Source: Takakia lepidozioides (lineage: Eukaryota > Streptophyta > Takakiopsida > Takakiales > Takakiaceae). Taken from it: DNA of 47,000 nt. This document shows, one piece after another, positions 10,772-22,790 of the stretch. The position numbers and the translations under genes were made by a program. How positions within the stretch are numbered: the stretch's first letter is position 1; every line of letters begins with the position of its first letter. Where the stretch lies: contig JAKLZA010000024.1 in NCBI GenBank assembly GCA_030704615.1, positions 1-47,000 of the forward strand. The letters run 5' to 3'. Below the pieces are notes generated by a model, which did not search any database, was not told the origin of the DNA, and saw nothing but the letters and a program-made list of their open reading frames with translations.

Positions 10772-13700
10772 CTATTTAGACATGTAAGTAAAATGAGCTA
10801 TACACAATTGATGGAAAAGTCGTCTAGCATCTTCTTGGAGGCGGTTCACTAGATGCTGCGAGAGCCACACATTGGGCACCTGCTGCAGGCACGTGAAGGA
10901 GAGACAGTGGGAATCAGGGTGAGGAGAGCAGAGCAAGTCCACAATGCCAAGCCAGTCTGAGAAGGGCAGCTGTGTGCTATACTGAAGTGAGACACATTCA
11001 CGCCCCGCTTGCGCAGATAGTAACTGCGCCAAAACTCCAGTAACGCTCGAATGTACGCAAGACTCTCACGTCTGCTGCCTCAACGACTGCATGTATAACT
11101 GCAAGTCCCATTTCGCTCCGCAAAAATGAAAAATATGAGTGAGTGTTCAGTACACATATGTTGTCCTGCCACTCCAAATGAATCCATCATCAGTGAAATG
11201 AGCAACCAAGAAGCAAAAATGATGATGTACAGTACACTCGATAAAAGGAATTGTGAACACAGTACATCCAATTCCAGTAGTAAGTTAGTAGTATCCTCTG
11301 TTGAATAGACTTCCAGACTCACACACTACCTCTGACATGCAGAGGCAAACATAAAACATAGAAACAAGATGCCTTCAGCAAATGTGAAGGTTCAGCATGA
11401 TCTGCATCCTCAACTGGTTGACTGAATACCTGATTTATGTCGCTGAGCCGCACAGCACACATGAGGTCCCGCAGCAGCCGCAGCGTATTGTGTGATACAA
11501 ACGCTGTAACCTTGCAACAATCATCCTCTTCCCCATGATAGATGGCTGGCATGGTACCAACCCTGTAGCCCTCATTGCCCATGATTGTACGCCTTGCAGT
11601 AGAGCACACAGCAGTCAACCCCAGCCTTGTAGTATCCATCTGCTGGCATCTCCTGAAGTAATCCAGAGAGAGTACAACAGATCGAACGAAGACATTCGAG
11701 TCCACCAGGTTTGTTACAAGGACCTGCGGGGATTCATGTCATGCACAACAACAGCCATGTCAAACATTCTAGGAACACAAGAGCCCCCCACAAGCACTGT
11801 GTCTTCACTGACTACGATGAAAGTTCCCAGCAAGCCTACCCTTGAGACAGTACAGGCAATTAACAAGATGCATAAGCACCTCCCTGAAAGTCCTGAAACA
11901 TTGCAATGCAAACAAATGGAGGAGGTTCAACAGGACAGGATTGGGCACTTGTAGTGCGAGCAACAAGTCACGTGTCAATCTATGTGGTACCAACCTCCAC
12001 AAATTGATCAAACTTATCCCCTGCCAGCAATCTGTTGAGCTGCTGGAACAACACTTGGTTGAATTTGATAAGCTCCCCAAGAAGATCAAAGTTGATCTGA
12101 ACACAACAGCAAAACCAAGCACAGATACCCACGAAGTTCAAGTGGTTTACAAGATCTCAGTAAAAAAGGGTTCCAGAACAACCACTGTAATCAAAGAGTG
12201 CACATTTTGCACACAAGCTGGCAAAAGAGGAGACAGAAACAAGGGTGCTCTCAGGGATATCGCCACAGACCTGCAAAGAGGTAGCACAACGGAAACCGCC
12301 TTTCAAATTTCAGTTATAAGATGCTCCATCAGCCCTGTCGATGCCACAAAATTCCTGCATGCTTCAAGACTCAGCTTTGGTTTCTGGACACTGACAAAGT
12401 GTGAAATGAACAACACAACAACAACAGCTCAGAGTGCAGGATGGGGTCTAATACCTGATCCTTGGCGTCGGCCCCTCTCAAGAATGCTTCAACACATGAG
12501 GCCAGCCCAGAACCTGTCAATGTCCATGCCATGCCATGTAAATGTCAAGTCGTGGGAACCCAACAACGAACATGCAAGAGGAGAGACCATAATTTACTAG
12601 TTCTACACACAAAACACAAAATCAGAGGACAAAATGTACCGATAAAGAGAGTCTGCTGGCTCGTTAACTAGGATTTTGAGAATCTTGACCATCAGGCCAT
12701 CTGTGTCCTTGGGCTCGACATTCGAATGGACCGACCAGTTACTCTCCTGCATCCACACTAGGTAGTTTAAGAGCAAATCTGAAGGTGCATATACACAAAA
12801 GTACAGGGATTTTTCAACATCTTGGACATCCTAGCAACCTAGTAGATGCAGTCGTAAACAGACAGAAAAACCCACAACATGTAAACCACCCACAGCATCT
12901 GAATAAAATAATGGCAAGTACCTTGAATGCAGTTGGAAGTAACAGCAGCTGCTTATTAGCACGATTGCAACTATCACGATCACAAAAGTTGTGGATCAAC
13001 CTCAGATACTGAATCTTAAGGGCCTGCACATAACAGCACACCGACAACTTAAGCACAGATGCGATTGCCGACTTCCTAGCTTTCACCCACCAGGGCCTTT
13101 TGACAAAGCACTTACCGACTTAGGATTGCAGGCACAGCCTAAGCCATGAATACCCCGCAAGTTTGAGCGTGGGTGTGTTGCCTTCCAGTCCAGCTTGTCA
13201 AACATGTGTGTCAGGACATCCACCAACCCCAGTTCTGCCAGAGCATTTTGAACCTGTACCCACCAACCTCACCTAGGTCACTCAACCCAGGAAATGACAA
13301 TGAAGGTGATGCAATTGGTGCACATCAACTAAGCACACAAGTCAGAAAGTCAAGGGCATAAACGCAAACCTGCTCCCTCTTCTTCCCTCCACACAGGCAC
13401 AAAGGACAAAGAGAACCTCCACGTGATGCTGCAACCTCCCCCAGACCAGGCAACTTTGTCAGCGCACTGTCATGATCAACTTTTGCAGAACAGGAACATT
13501 TGAAAGCCAAAGAGTGTCAAACAAGAAAACTTTTCTCAGATTGCTCAAGCAAGAACCAGAACTTTCCCCATTGTTCTGACCAAGTCCCTTCCCCACCAAT
13601 TTTCAACTTGCATTGTGGAGGGGCAAGCATGTCCTTGTTTTCAAGGATCATAGAAAGTGTTCAAAAGGTACAACCATATAAGATATAAATATATTGCATT

Positions 13701-16338
13701 ATATATTCAAACATTTGTGGATTTGATTTGAGTATCATATGCTATACAAAATATTAGCAATGGGCCATGAATTCATATATTCAATGCAATTGTTTTGAGT
13801 TAGCAAAATCGTCTGTTCATAGTCGTAAGCTAAGTAATGTCCCATCATCTAAACTTTTTCGAACCATTCTTGAACTTCCTCCCCTTCATCTCTTTCCTCT
13901 TTTTCCTGCTTATCTCCTCTTGTATTTCTCTCCTCGGGATAATCTCCCTTCTCTTCTATTCCGTCTCCCGCATGCACTCTCTTTATAGCCCGCTCCGTGC
14001 CTCACGCACTTTACGATGATGCATCAAAGTCCATTTCCTACTTTTTGTCCTCTTATTTCTTCACCCCTCTTCTTTTCTTCCACAAAACTGCTGACCGAAA
14101 TGCATGAGTTTTAATCACCAGTTCCTCCCAAACTAGGAGCTTGCTTTCATGTTATGCTGGCAAGTAATCGGAACTTTGGATCCCAAACTACCTTAACCGA
14201 AGTCCCCTTTCCTTTCTTTACACCAAGAGGTGAGACAACATATTGCACTTCATGAAAGAGGACATACGAAAGAGTCCATTAAAAGGAAGATGAAAGCTTA
14301 CTGCGGCGTAAGTTATGATACTGGTAGAAAGCCCCATGCGATCTACAAACGTGATGTTCCAATCCAGAATCGCATCATCCATCAGACTCACACCTGCACC
14401 ACTCTGTAGAGACTGTGAGGCCAAGGCCATCACCTCCCTAGTTTCCGCATGTGTAGTGATGGTACTGTCATCTACAGCTTGGCTTCGACTTTCACTTGCA
14501 GGATTCAAGATGCCCTCTACCGCACCACCCTCGACTGACATGCTTGCAGCAAAGTCAGCAACCTCTGATGACAGAAGTGCCTGCCACCAACACAAACGTA
14601 TTTGAAGGTCACAGCCACAACGCTTATGTCCTTTCACAATGTGGTTGAACCATAAGCAACCAAACGTATACTGGCACTGGTTGAGGCTGGAACAAGGAGC
14701 AGCATATGTTGCATGAAATGGAAGCATATGGTTGAACAAGGTCATAGAGATGAACTACCCAAATGCCACCCTGATCACTACAACTCACTAAACCTTTTGC
14801 TCTATATCATACAGAACTAACCTAGCACCACTTCAGCCTGACAGCAATAGGGTTTATGAAGAAAGTGTTAGAATTGGCTCCAACAAATACCCACCTCTCG
14901 ATTGTAAGGTACCCTGTCAAACATCAACAGCTTCCTCACAAGTCGCGCAAGAATGTCAGGAATGACCAGAATTGCATCGTGATTCACGTCTGCCACTGTC
15001 CATTCCAACTCCTCAGCCTTGTCTTTTGCTGCTGTGTGCCACTCTCTGCACTTCGCTCCTGCCCCATTCCCACATGCAAAAACTGAGGGAGCCATACAAC
15101 CATTGCCAATTGCCAATTGTATGCATCAGGCTGCAGAAGTGAGATTCACTACAAATGGAAAAAGAGTTACCTCGGGTTCAAATACAACCATTGCAAGGAC
15201 ACGGCAGAATGCAGCCAGCTGCCTTGACGAGAAATTGTGACGAGGCTCATGAAGTCTGGAATGTCCTGCACCTTCAAAGTATCTTCCCTAGCTGCAAGGA
15301 CCTCTTCTGCAAGCCCCACCGCTGTGCAGTAGAAAACAGACAGCAGCTCAGATTCTAGTTTTGAGACAAGTGCAAGAGCATAATCCCCAGGAAAGTCAAA
15401 AGATTTGGGCAACCTACAGCAAAACTAGATCATCACTTTCCAGCCTACTTTAAGAACAACTGAAACTTCACCGTGATGTGACAACTTACCATGATCAAAT
15501 GTAGTGGGATTTGCCATCATAGCAAACAATTTGATTGCAAAATCTCGATGACCCGTCAAAGACTCTGGAAAGTAGGGTACTGTGAAGCATAATTCCCGTA
15601 AAACGTTGAGGCACTCCTTTCGAACTGAGAGGATCTTTGAACTGGCCTCACTTGGGAAGGACAGAAAAGACACCGAAGAAGAAGCGTATCCCCTCCAAAG
15701 AGCACGAATGCCTCGCGATTCAGCTGATGGTGCGGGCTGTTCAACTCACAGATGCTATGTGAAAGCGTGCTTAACAGTCGCCCACATGTCTCGACCTGAT
15801 TGGCTACTAAAGCACTCTCCAAATCCATGCACAAGGGTGCCATATTATGTGATGTGCTCTGTAGGCGGCAATATACAGCCCTCGGCAGCTGCCTCAACGA
15901 CTTGCATGCCTTGCCTGAAATCTGTGCCCTAAATATAACACTCAGCACGCAATCATCCCCGGTATGCCTGCCGCCCCACCAGCACATCTCCTGATCACTC
16001 TTGCTTTCCCCTGTACCCAATTGATCCTTGGACCTGGACCCATCTTTTGCTACTTTGACCCAACTTTAGACAACACAGCAGGGTGTTGTTTCAGATTGCC
16101 CCGCAACATCATAGAGACTTGAATGAAACAATGATCTACAGGAATGCTTTCCTTTCTCCAATTGGATCGACCTCCTCGATCTGCCATCATCCCAACTTGA
16201 GGATCTCACTTCCGTGATCCATCACCAAGTACAGTGGAAGGAACCACATCCTTCTGCTCAATTGCAAAGTAAGACCGTCCTCCAAGATGAGTGTGTGGCA
16301 GGATCTACACAACCCAATTCTCCAACCTCAGCATCCAT
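10772..16338 (-). CDS. TRPC4AP (TRUSS)-like protein, about 15 exons
   Basis: Homologue of animal TRPC4AP/TRUSS, a helical-repeat scaffold reported as a CUL4-DDB1 substrate receptor; the plant role is not known to me. Matches run in order: LFGGDTLLLRCLF, ILSVRKECLNVLRELCF, FAIKLFAMM (exon 15490 and up), AVGLAEEVLAARED and SSRQLAAFCRVLAMVVFEPE (15321-15171), AILVIPDILARLVRKLL (15082-14913), LAELGLVDVLTHMFDKLDWK (13253-13116), ALKIQYLRLIHNFCDRDS (13023-12922), NEPADSLYRFW (12746-12640), VEAFLRGADAKDQ (12513-12455), STGLMEHLITEI, FDLLGELIKFN (12096-11995), VDSNVFVRSVVLSLDYF (11723-11430), then DNICVLNT and ALLEFWRSYYL in the last exon (11165-10772). Exon 14580-14302 is Ser/Ala-rich with no counterpart I know in the human protein. 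The start at 16338 is tentative. Single-base frame breaks occur near 15665 and 15235, and others in the last exon. Confidence 0.85.
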
Positions 16339-16467
16339 CGATGCTCTTCTCACAATTCTAGCAACTGACCCATAACTTCCAGTGGTGTTCTCGGAGACTG
16401 ACCCTCAGACCCTCCAGGGGCATCTAGGGATAGGTGCCTATTATAAAAGCAGACACAATACCTGACA

Positions 16468-16745
16468 CGCTTTTTCTTTTCTTCTCTTTTCTTTTCTTCT
16501 TTTTTTTTGAGAAAAAGGGACGGAGCCCTGTTCATCAAATTAGATGAGGAGGGAAATCCTTTTTCCCAGCCCCAGCAACTGGGCCTTTAGAGGGAAAGTA
16601 AACCCCCTTTTCTGAGCCATGGAGGCATTACATGGGCAGCGCCCCACAGGTAGACAAATGACAGGGGTTTGAACCGCAGACCCACAGGCCAATACACAAG
16701 TGGCTTACTACCTGCCCACAGCTCTATATTGTCTCTTTTTAGGAT
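16468..16745 (-). mobile_element. tRNA-related SINE-like element, copy 1
   Basis: On the minus strand, GGTTCAAACCC (plus positions 16665-16675) is a perfect polymerase III B box, preceded by a tRNA-like GCAGGTAGTAAG stretch. Downstream come a CATGGCTCA body shared with the copy near 26.9 kb and an A/G-rich tail at 16510-16468. Insertion duplications are not clear. The element lies just upstream of the TRPC4AP-like gene start. Confidence 0.5.
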
Positions 16746-18496
16746 TTTATTATAAGCCTCTTTGAGGTGGCCAAATTTTTGCATGGTAAGGAAATAAAAT
16801 TGAACTTATAGGCTCCTCCCTAAGGAAAGACAAAAAGAAAGACGAAGTGATGTACCTTTCCTAGGTACAATACTTTTCCCTTCCAAATGGAAGGCAGCAG
16901 CCTTTTGGGGTGAAATGACACCACAATTTACTCTTGCTTCCGCAAGACTGGTTCTTCCTTCATTTCTCAAATCCTTTCAGTGTTTTTTCCTTTTCCTTTT
17001 TTTTAAAGGGAAGCAACTGGGAGTGACAGCTCGCAAATCAGGCCCCTCAGTGTTTTGACATTGAGTTCCATTATATTTAGTTGGCTTTAGTTCCAACATA
17101 CAACTTCATTATTTCAATTCCACCACATTAAGTTCATTTCAGTTTTATCCTCTCACATTTGTTCTTTGTATTCAAGTTTTTATTAATATTTCACAACTTC
17201 TTTTTTCTAAACTTCACATTTACTATTTTTTAAACTATTTTAAGTGTTTTGTTTTGGTTTTTCAACCATTTTGTTTTGTAATCCTACTCGCATGGATATA
17301 AATTATTCGTGCATTGTTTGGTGATTGTATGTTTGATTTTTTTTTAATTTATTGCATTATGTTCAAACTGCTTCAATGAGAATCTCTTTCAAAATAAATT
17401 TTCCATTCATTTTTTTGAATGGATTATTTTTGAACTATATAGCATATTTATTATTCATGTATTTATTCCAAAACAATAAAAAATGGTTATGAGTGTCGCA
17501 TATGAAAATCTATAATATGACAAGTGTGGTTATTTGTGGAGACCAATAATTTATGGTCTCATATTAATAGATAAAATTATGTTTACATTTTTCTTTGCTG
17601 GTGTCTTTTCTAGGTAGCTCTAGCTGCTATGAACGTTGAAGACAAAACTGGAGATAAATTATGAACAACGGGAACAGAAATGCGGCACCGCATTTCTGTC
17701 CGAGTCGCACTTTCCGACATTCCAGAACGGGCACTTTCATGGCTCCCAAGGTGGTGAGGGAAAACATTGCGCTTGAGTCGTCAAGTTTTTCTTCCCCTCC
17801 TGTGGTGGCCTCCTTATGAACCACGTTTTGCCTGTTGACGAGGTGCTTGTCTAGGTCGCCTGGGCTTGAAACATTCTTTGGACCAGTGTCCCGGCATGCC
17901 ACAATTAAAGTCGTTCCAGGTCTGCGACGATACTGTGTAGTGCTGTTGTTATCGTGGTTTTCTGAAATTTGATCTGTCTCCGTATTCGGGACGCTGGCTT
18001 GTTGAATGTGTGTGTTGTGCTTAGTGCAGAAAACAAGACCTGAATAATTTCTTCGTCATTTTATTTTGATCCCACTATTGAACAACTTATGACAATAAAC
18101 AGATGAATTTCAAGTTTGTTATAGATGAAAGTAGATTCCACTATTCACAAAGAGGAGCCATACGCGACTTGTTAAATATATTTTTATTTTACTTTCAAAT
18201 AATCTTTACAAAAGCTATAATTTTCTAAGAGATTTCACCATAAATATTTTACAACATAATTCTTCATTTACAAAAAATTTGACGAACATTTATCGTATAA
18301 AATCTTAGTTCACCAAATTATCTATTATTATCGACCTAGTATGTCTCACAACTTGATCATATGGGAACAAATGTCCAACTCAAATTATATTGAATCATAT
18401 TGGACTTAATCATAAACCAATATTTACTATTTACCTAGTCATTTACATTGATCCTATCATTATTTTCAAGTACTATAATAATAAATATAATGTTCT
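16746..18496. other. AT-rich intergenic DNA
   Basis: Many T and A runs and no supported gene. A GC-richer patch at 17620-18000 carries only unremarkable ORFs. Confidence 0.5.
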
Positions 18497-18515
18497 TTAA
18501 CCCCTAATGGACGAG

Positions 18516-18534
18516 GCGACCCGTTTCGGGTCGC
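18516..18534. repeat. Left subterminal hairpin of the MITE
   Basis: GCGACCCG, a TTT loop, then CGGGTCGC. The arms are 8 bp and perfect, starting in the last bases of the left terminal repeat. Confidence 0.75.
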
Positions 18535-19259
18535 GTCAGGGTCGCTAAAAATCATCCACGATGGCAAATCGTTGGATGACCTTGGATGAAAAAACTTTAT
18601 GAACGAAAGTTGTGCACCTTGATGTCATGCACCTACCCGTCTTTATGGCACCCTAAAATAATGAAAGTCCTGCCGTCAGTAATTTTTTTTAGTGTGTACG
18701 GGTGCCCAAATTGGTCGTCCAGCAGCTTTGACTTAGTGACGTGGCAGGCTGAAGGGGTGACAACAAGGCAAAAGTACAAATGGAAACAAATGCAAATCTC
18801 TGCCTGAATTTTTGTTAGAATTCTGAATTTCTTTTTGGAGTAGTAGTTCATCATTCAAGGAACATTTTCACCGCAACAATTGTGATTCCAAGGAAATTTC
18901 GACCCCCTAAGCCTGAATTACATGTCATTTGAGATTCATGGTGTGTTTTGAACCCCTGTTTTTCCATACAAAGCAACCTTATCAAGATTTTGGAATTCTG
19001 CTTTGAAATTTGGGGCAACATGCTTTAGGTGCCACATAATTGGAATCTGGATGGGGTCTTGCGAGGAAAAAATAGTTTGTCGATCCAATTTCCTGGTCAC
19101 TCTAAATTTGGAGTGTACCCCAAATTTGGGGCTTGCAAATTTCTTATAATCTTCGAAACGACACGGTGGAATGAGCTGAAATTTTCACAGAAGTTGGATG
19201 AAGTAGGTAGCCTCCCATTCATACGGTTCATCCCTGTGGATGTTAGTTTCCTGAGAGAT

Positions 19260-19281
19260 ATACCCTCATCCGTGAGGGTAT
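19260..19281. repeat. Right subterminal hairpin of the MITE
   Basis: ATACCCTCA, a TCCG loop, then TGAGGGTAT. The arms are 9 bp and perfect, about 30 bases inside the right terminal repeat. The sequence differs from the left hairpin. Confidence 0.75.
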
Positions 19282-19331
19282 GTCCTGTTTGGAGGGGCCC
19301 ACCAAAAACTGCCTCGTCCATTAGGGGTTAA

Positions 19332-20224
19332 TTAGAACTTATAGATATTTTAAAATATTCTTAATACGTTCCAATGTGTTTTCCAAGGTTGGCTAAATGT
19401 TGAACAACTCCCCCCACCGCAAAGGCTAAGTCTAGACAAGTACATACCATCACATATCTGGCAGCCCACAGCTTGTTGATAATGGATATGCTACACAGCT
19501 TGATGATCATTGCTCTCGGGTGAGTTTAGTATTTGCTTCCAAAAGAATACCCACTCGTTTGCTAATGTTGATTCATACAAAAACTTTGGAGAAGTGTCTA
19601 AATATAGTGTTGTTGATACAACGGGTAGCATGATTACGAGAAACTTGAATACCCCACATAGTGTACATGACCATTATCAGTCATTCCATAGGTGGATTTT
19701 AACTAATTCTTGGACCTATCCAAGAGGAAAGGGGGATTAATCAATTGCGGAGCTTCTGTCAAGTCTTGATGGTGAAGGTGATGTTTGATTCTTGTATGGA
19801 TACTTCTAGAATTTGTAAGACCATTTTAGGGATTGATGCTTGCGTGAAAGAAGGATTTTGGTGTTGTTGGTGATGCTCCTCTTTAGAAGACGGCCATGTG
19901 GATCATCATCCCTACCTACATTCAACATAAAAGTGTAAGAGGTAATTGTTGCCCTAGGCAGAACGACAGGATCTGGACAACACAATGTATCTGTTATTGC
20001 ACAAATAGACTTTGCAGACATGTAGGAGCAAAAGGGTGGAGCTTGAAGCCCCTCTCTGAGCATGCAGTTCCTTTTGTCTTTTGGGCGCTTGTAAAAAAAT
20101 CCACAAAACGAAGTTCACGAATGTGTTGATATTGGGGTAGCCTAGAAAATGCCTCCGCTATTTGCGAACTCGATGGATGTATGAGCATATGGAGTAGGGG
20201 TACATATGCCCACCCCATCTTGAT
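19332..20224. other. No gene seen; possible decayed retroelement sequence
   Basis: Short ORFs only. It lies directly upstream of the copia reverse transcriptase relic and could be degraded pol sequence, but no integrase or protease motif can be read. Confidence 0.4.
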
Positions 20225-20750
20225 GTCGACACATTTTCTCCCTTGTTAAGATTACCTTTGTGCGTACAAATTGCTAACTTTTAGCTGCAATCTAAATTGG
20301 GAATCCATCAAATGGATATTAAAATTGCATTCTTACATGATATATTACAAGAAGAAATTTTATATGTATATATCTAAATGCTTTTGCCAGGAACCAAGGT
20401 TTGTCAGTTACTCCATAGCTTTTATGGCCTTAACAAGCTCGTGGAGTGTGGTACGAGCGCATTGACATTGATCTTCACGGTGTTAACTTCCATTGGACTC
20501 ACTCCAATTCTAATGTACATATCAAGCTTTTTTATCATTTCATGATAGCTTTGTATGTGGATGATGTCTTTTTTTTTCTTTTTTTTGTGATGATCTCCCT
20601 CTCTTTTCTCTTGAACACAAAGAATAAATTACAATCCACCTATGAAATGACTATTTCACTATTTCTTGGTACTCAAGTTTCTAGTAATAGTGTTGCCTAC
20701 ACTATAACTTTAACTCAACAACACTATATATCTTGACTCATCTCCAACGT
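20225..20750 (+). mobile_element. Ty1/copia reverse transcriptase relic
   Basis: Read over several frames, the plus strand gives the copia RT order: a TFSPLVKIT-like start, MDIKIAFLHDILQEEI, a FYGLKQA-like stretch followed by RGVWYERID, the catalytic YVDD at about 20552, then SLFLGTQVSSN and YTITLTQQHYIS. These match the copia motifs TFAPVAK, DVKTAFLHG, YGLKQAPRQW, YVDD and YFLG. The frame is broken repeatedly, and no long terminal repeats or other pol domains are evident, so this is a dead fragment. Confidence 0.8.
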
Positions 20751-21880
20751 TTTCACATCCAGTCGCTAGCAAACCAATGGTACTCCTTCACTTCGTTCAC
20801 TTGAGAGCAATGTCCCACAAATACTCACGATCATCAAGGTTTGCAGTATATCTGTTAAGAAGCAAGACGTCGATGCAAGCTGAAGGATGGAGCAGGAAAA
20901 GAGTCGGTAAGAAGCAGACATGATCTGAAGCTGTTTGTACCAACGATATAAATTGCTCAGCCTGCACGCATGGTCAAAGAGGACCTGACACTTAAAAATG
21001 GAGACACACTACATATGTAGTGTGAATGGGTGGGGGTTTTACCATTCTCTAAATTTATAATGTGAATGCATGAGAAGCATTATCCGTCCAGTGAAGAAAT
21101 GTTAAAGTTTTTTTCTATTTGACTGATAAAACCCTGTGTATTTTTCATTCGTGGAAACGACGTATATCATTCGCTGATGATGATATCCTAGAATGAGGGA
21201 GACGAATGTCGGCGGCGAATCAAGGCTGATGTTGCGGGCAAAGGAATGGGCAGAGCGGGGAGCTCTGGGTTGCTGAATCTACTTTGTCAACTCTTGATTT
21301 TGTCCTAAGGCTTGAGTTGATTAGTAGTAATATAGGAAGATAAGAGATAGTTAGGAAGGCACGCCTTGGTAATTTGCGCTGCTGCAAAGGAGAGAGCGGT
21401 GCTGTCATGGCCTTGATGATTTGATGACTTGAGCTGGCTGGAGGATGAGCTTGCCACGGTGGTGAAAAGATTTGTGTGCATAATCTTTGTTTGGGAAGCG
21501 CTAATAAGGACAATGACAACAGAGGTATGGTTGTGCTGCCAGCAGCTGCAGTGACATCAAGCTGCTGATGATTTGTGAAATCTGGATTACTAGGGGATGA
21601 GTGCTACTGGGGGGCGGTGATGAATTATACCAAAAACGATTCCACCAAATTATGAAGTCTATTGCACCAAAAGTGATGTACTTTATGTTATTGAGAGCCA
21701 AATCAACAAATTATACTGTCTGCAAGATTATTGTTTATGAAAAATCGTAAGTTAAAAGTCATAATATTTATATAAATTTAATTTCTTTAATGCCACGAGC
21801 AAAGATAAATCATGGTAATGAAAAACGTTGAATTTGTGTCAGAAAAATGGTAAATATGAAGATGATCAGGTAATTTAAAT
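20751..21880. other. No gene seen
   Basis: Unassigned sequence between the copia relic and the Helitron-type relic. ORFs on both strands lack recognisable motifs. Confidence 0.4.
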
Positions 21881-22790
21881 GCAATGTATATGGGTTTATG
21901 GTCCGTCCAATATATGCTTATGTGCATCTTGATTGACAACCATTAACAATTTGCATTGGTCCATATCTGGTCTATTTGAGAATCATAATTTGTTGTACTA
22001 TCGGATAATCTTGGAGTTTCTTGGATTCGGGGGATAGTTGCAACATATCTACATTGAAATCCCCAATAAAAATCATGGGACAAGATTGAGGAGCTTTGAT
22101 GTAGAATTTGTCAAAATGTGAAGGAAATCTTCTAAGTGCATTGTTGGAGGTTTATATTGCTATGACATGTAATGCTTTTCGTGTATTGAAGTTCAATGAA
22201 GCTGCAATAAATTCAGTACCATTATGTGTGCGTATTTCATGGGTGACAAAGTCAGATTTTTATCATACATTATCAGTGCGACATGATTATCGTAACAAGA
22301 TAAAACATTAAATTTATCATTTATAAAATGTGACCCAATTTGTTGAATTGTTTATGCGGGTTTCGTTAAATATGAGATGTTTGAAGGTTATAATCTTTTG
22401 TTATATCATCATGATGTTGTTGAAGTGATCGAGTATTTAATGATTGCACAATAAGATATGATCCTCTAAGGTGTTTGAGAATAGGTATGGTTAATTCGTA
22501 TTTAGCCGATGTCCGCAACCTTTTCATGTCATCAAGTACCGACTTATCAACTTGAAAAATTCTTTGATTCCAAACGATTTAACAAGTACAAATTTTTTTT
22601 GTGCGAATCTTAGACAATGCGTATATGGGTCGTTTAAGATAATCACATATCCAAGATATTGCAGTGAAATCCCCCCACAAACCTCCTGAAGTAGCACTTA
22701 GCGACATTTTCACGACATAATCATTCTCATTACAAGCGGCACCATTGTATAAATCAAAGGAAAATTTCGAGGTTCAATTCATTTGAGTCA
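21881..22790 (-). mobile_element. Helitron/Helentron-type relic: OTU-like plus endonuclease
   Basis: The minus strand, read through several frame breaks, gives YNGAACNENDYVVKMSLS and GGLWGDFTAISWICDYLKRP (OTU-protease-like C-terminal half, 22760-22640), then SLNTRSLQQHHDDITKDYNL, FIGDFNVDML (22041-22068), SQIDQIWTNA (21952-21981) and YWTDHKPIYIA (21881-21917). The last four follow the order of an endonuclease/exonuclease/phosphatase domain. IDxIWTN followed by YWTDHKPIY is the form I associate with endonuclease domains of Helentron-type Helitrons. A LINE endonuclease is the alternative. No Rep or helicase part is seen. Confidence 0.6.

Larger units (their letters stand above)
18497..19331. 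mobile_element. 827-bp TTAA-flanked MITE (piggyBac-like ends)
   Basis: Perfect 17-bp terminal inverted repeats, CCCCTAATGGACGAGGC at 18501-18517 and its reverse complement at 19311-19327, are flanked on both sides by TTAA (18497-18500 and 19328-19331). TTAA duplication and ends starting CCC are the hallmark of piggyBac-type elements. The interior has no transposase, so the element is non-autonomous. Because TTAA is palindromic, it could alternatively belong to the inverted repeat rather than be a target duplication. Confidence 0.85.

Noticed and set aside
11842-12600. A 252-codon plus-strand ORF, the second longest in the window after the 304-codon run in PPR copy 2
   Set aside because: It lies antisense to TRPC4AP-like exons whose minus-strand translation has family matches (FDLLGELIKFN, VEAFLRGADAKDQ) and consistent splice sites.
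14315-14605. Plus-strand ORF of 96 codons
   Set aside because: Antisense shadow of the minus-strand exon 14580-14302.
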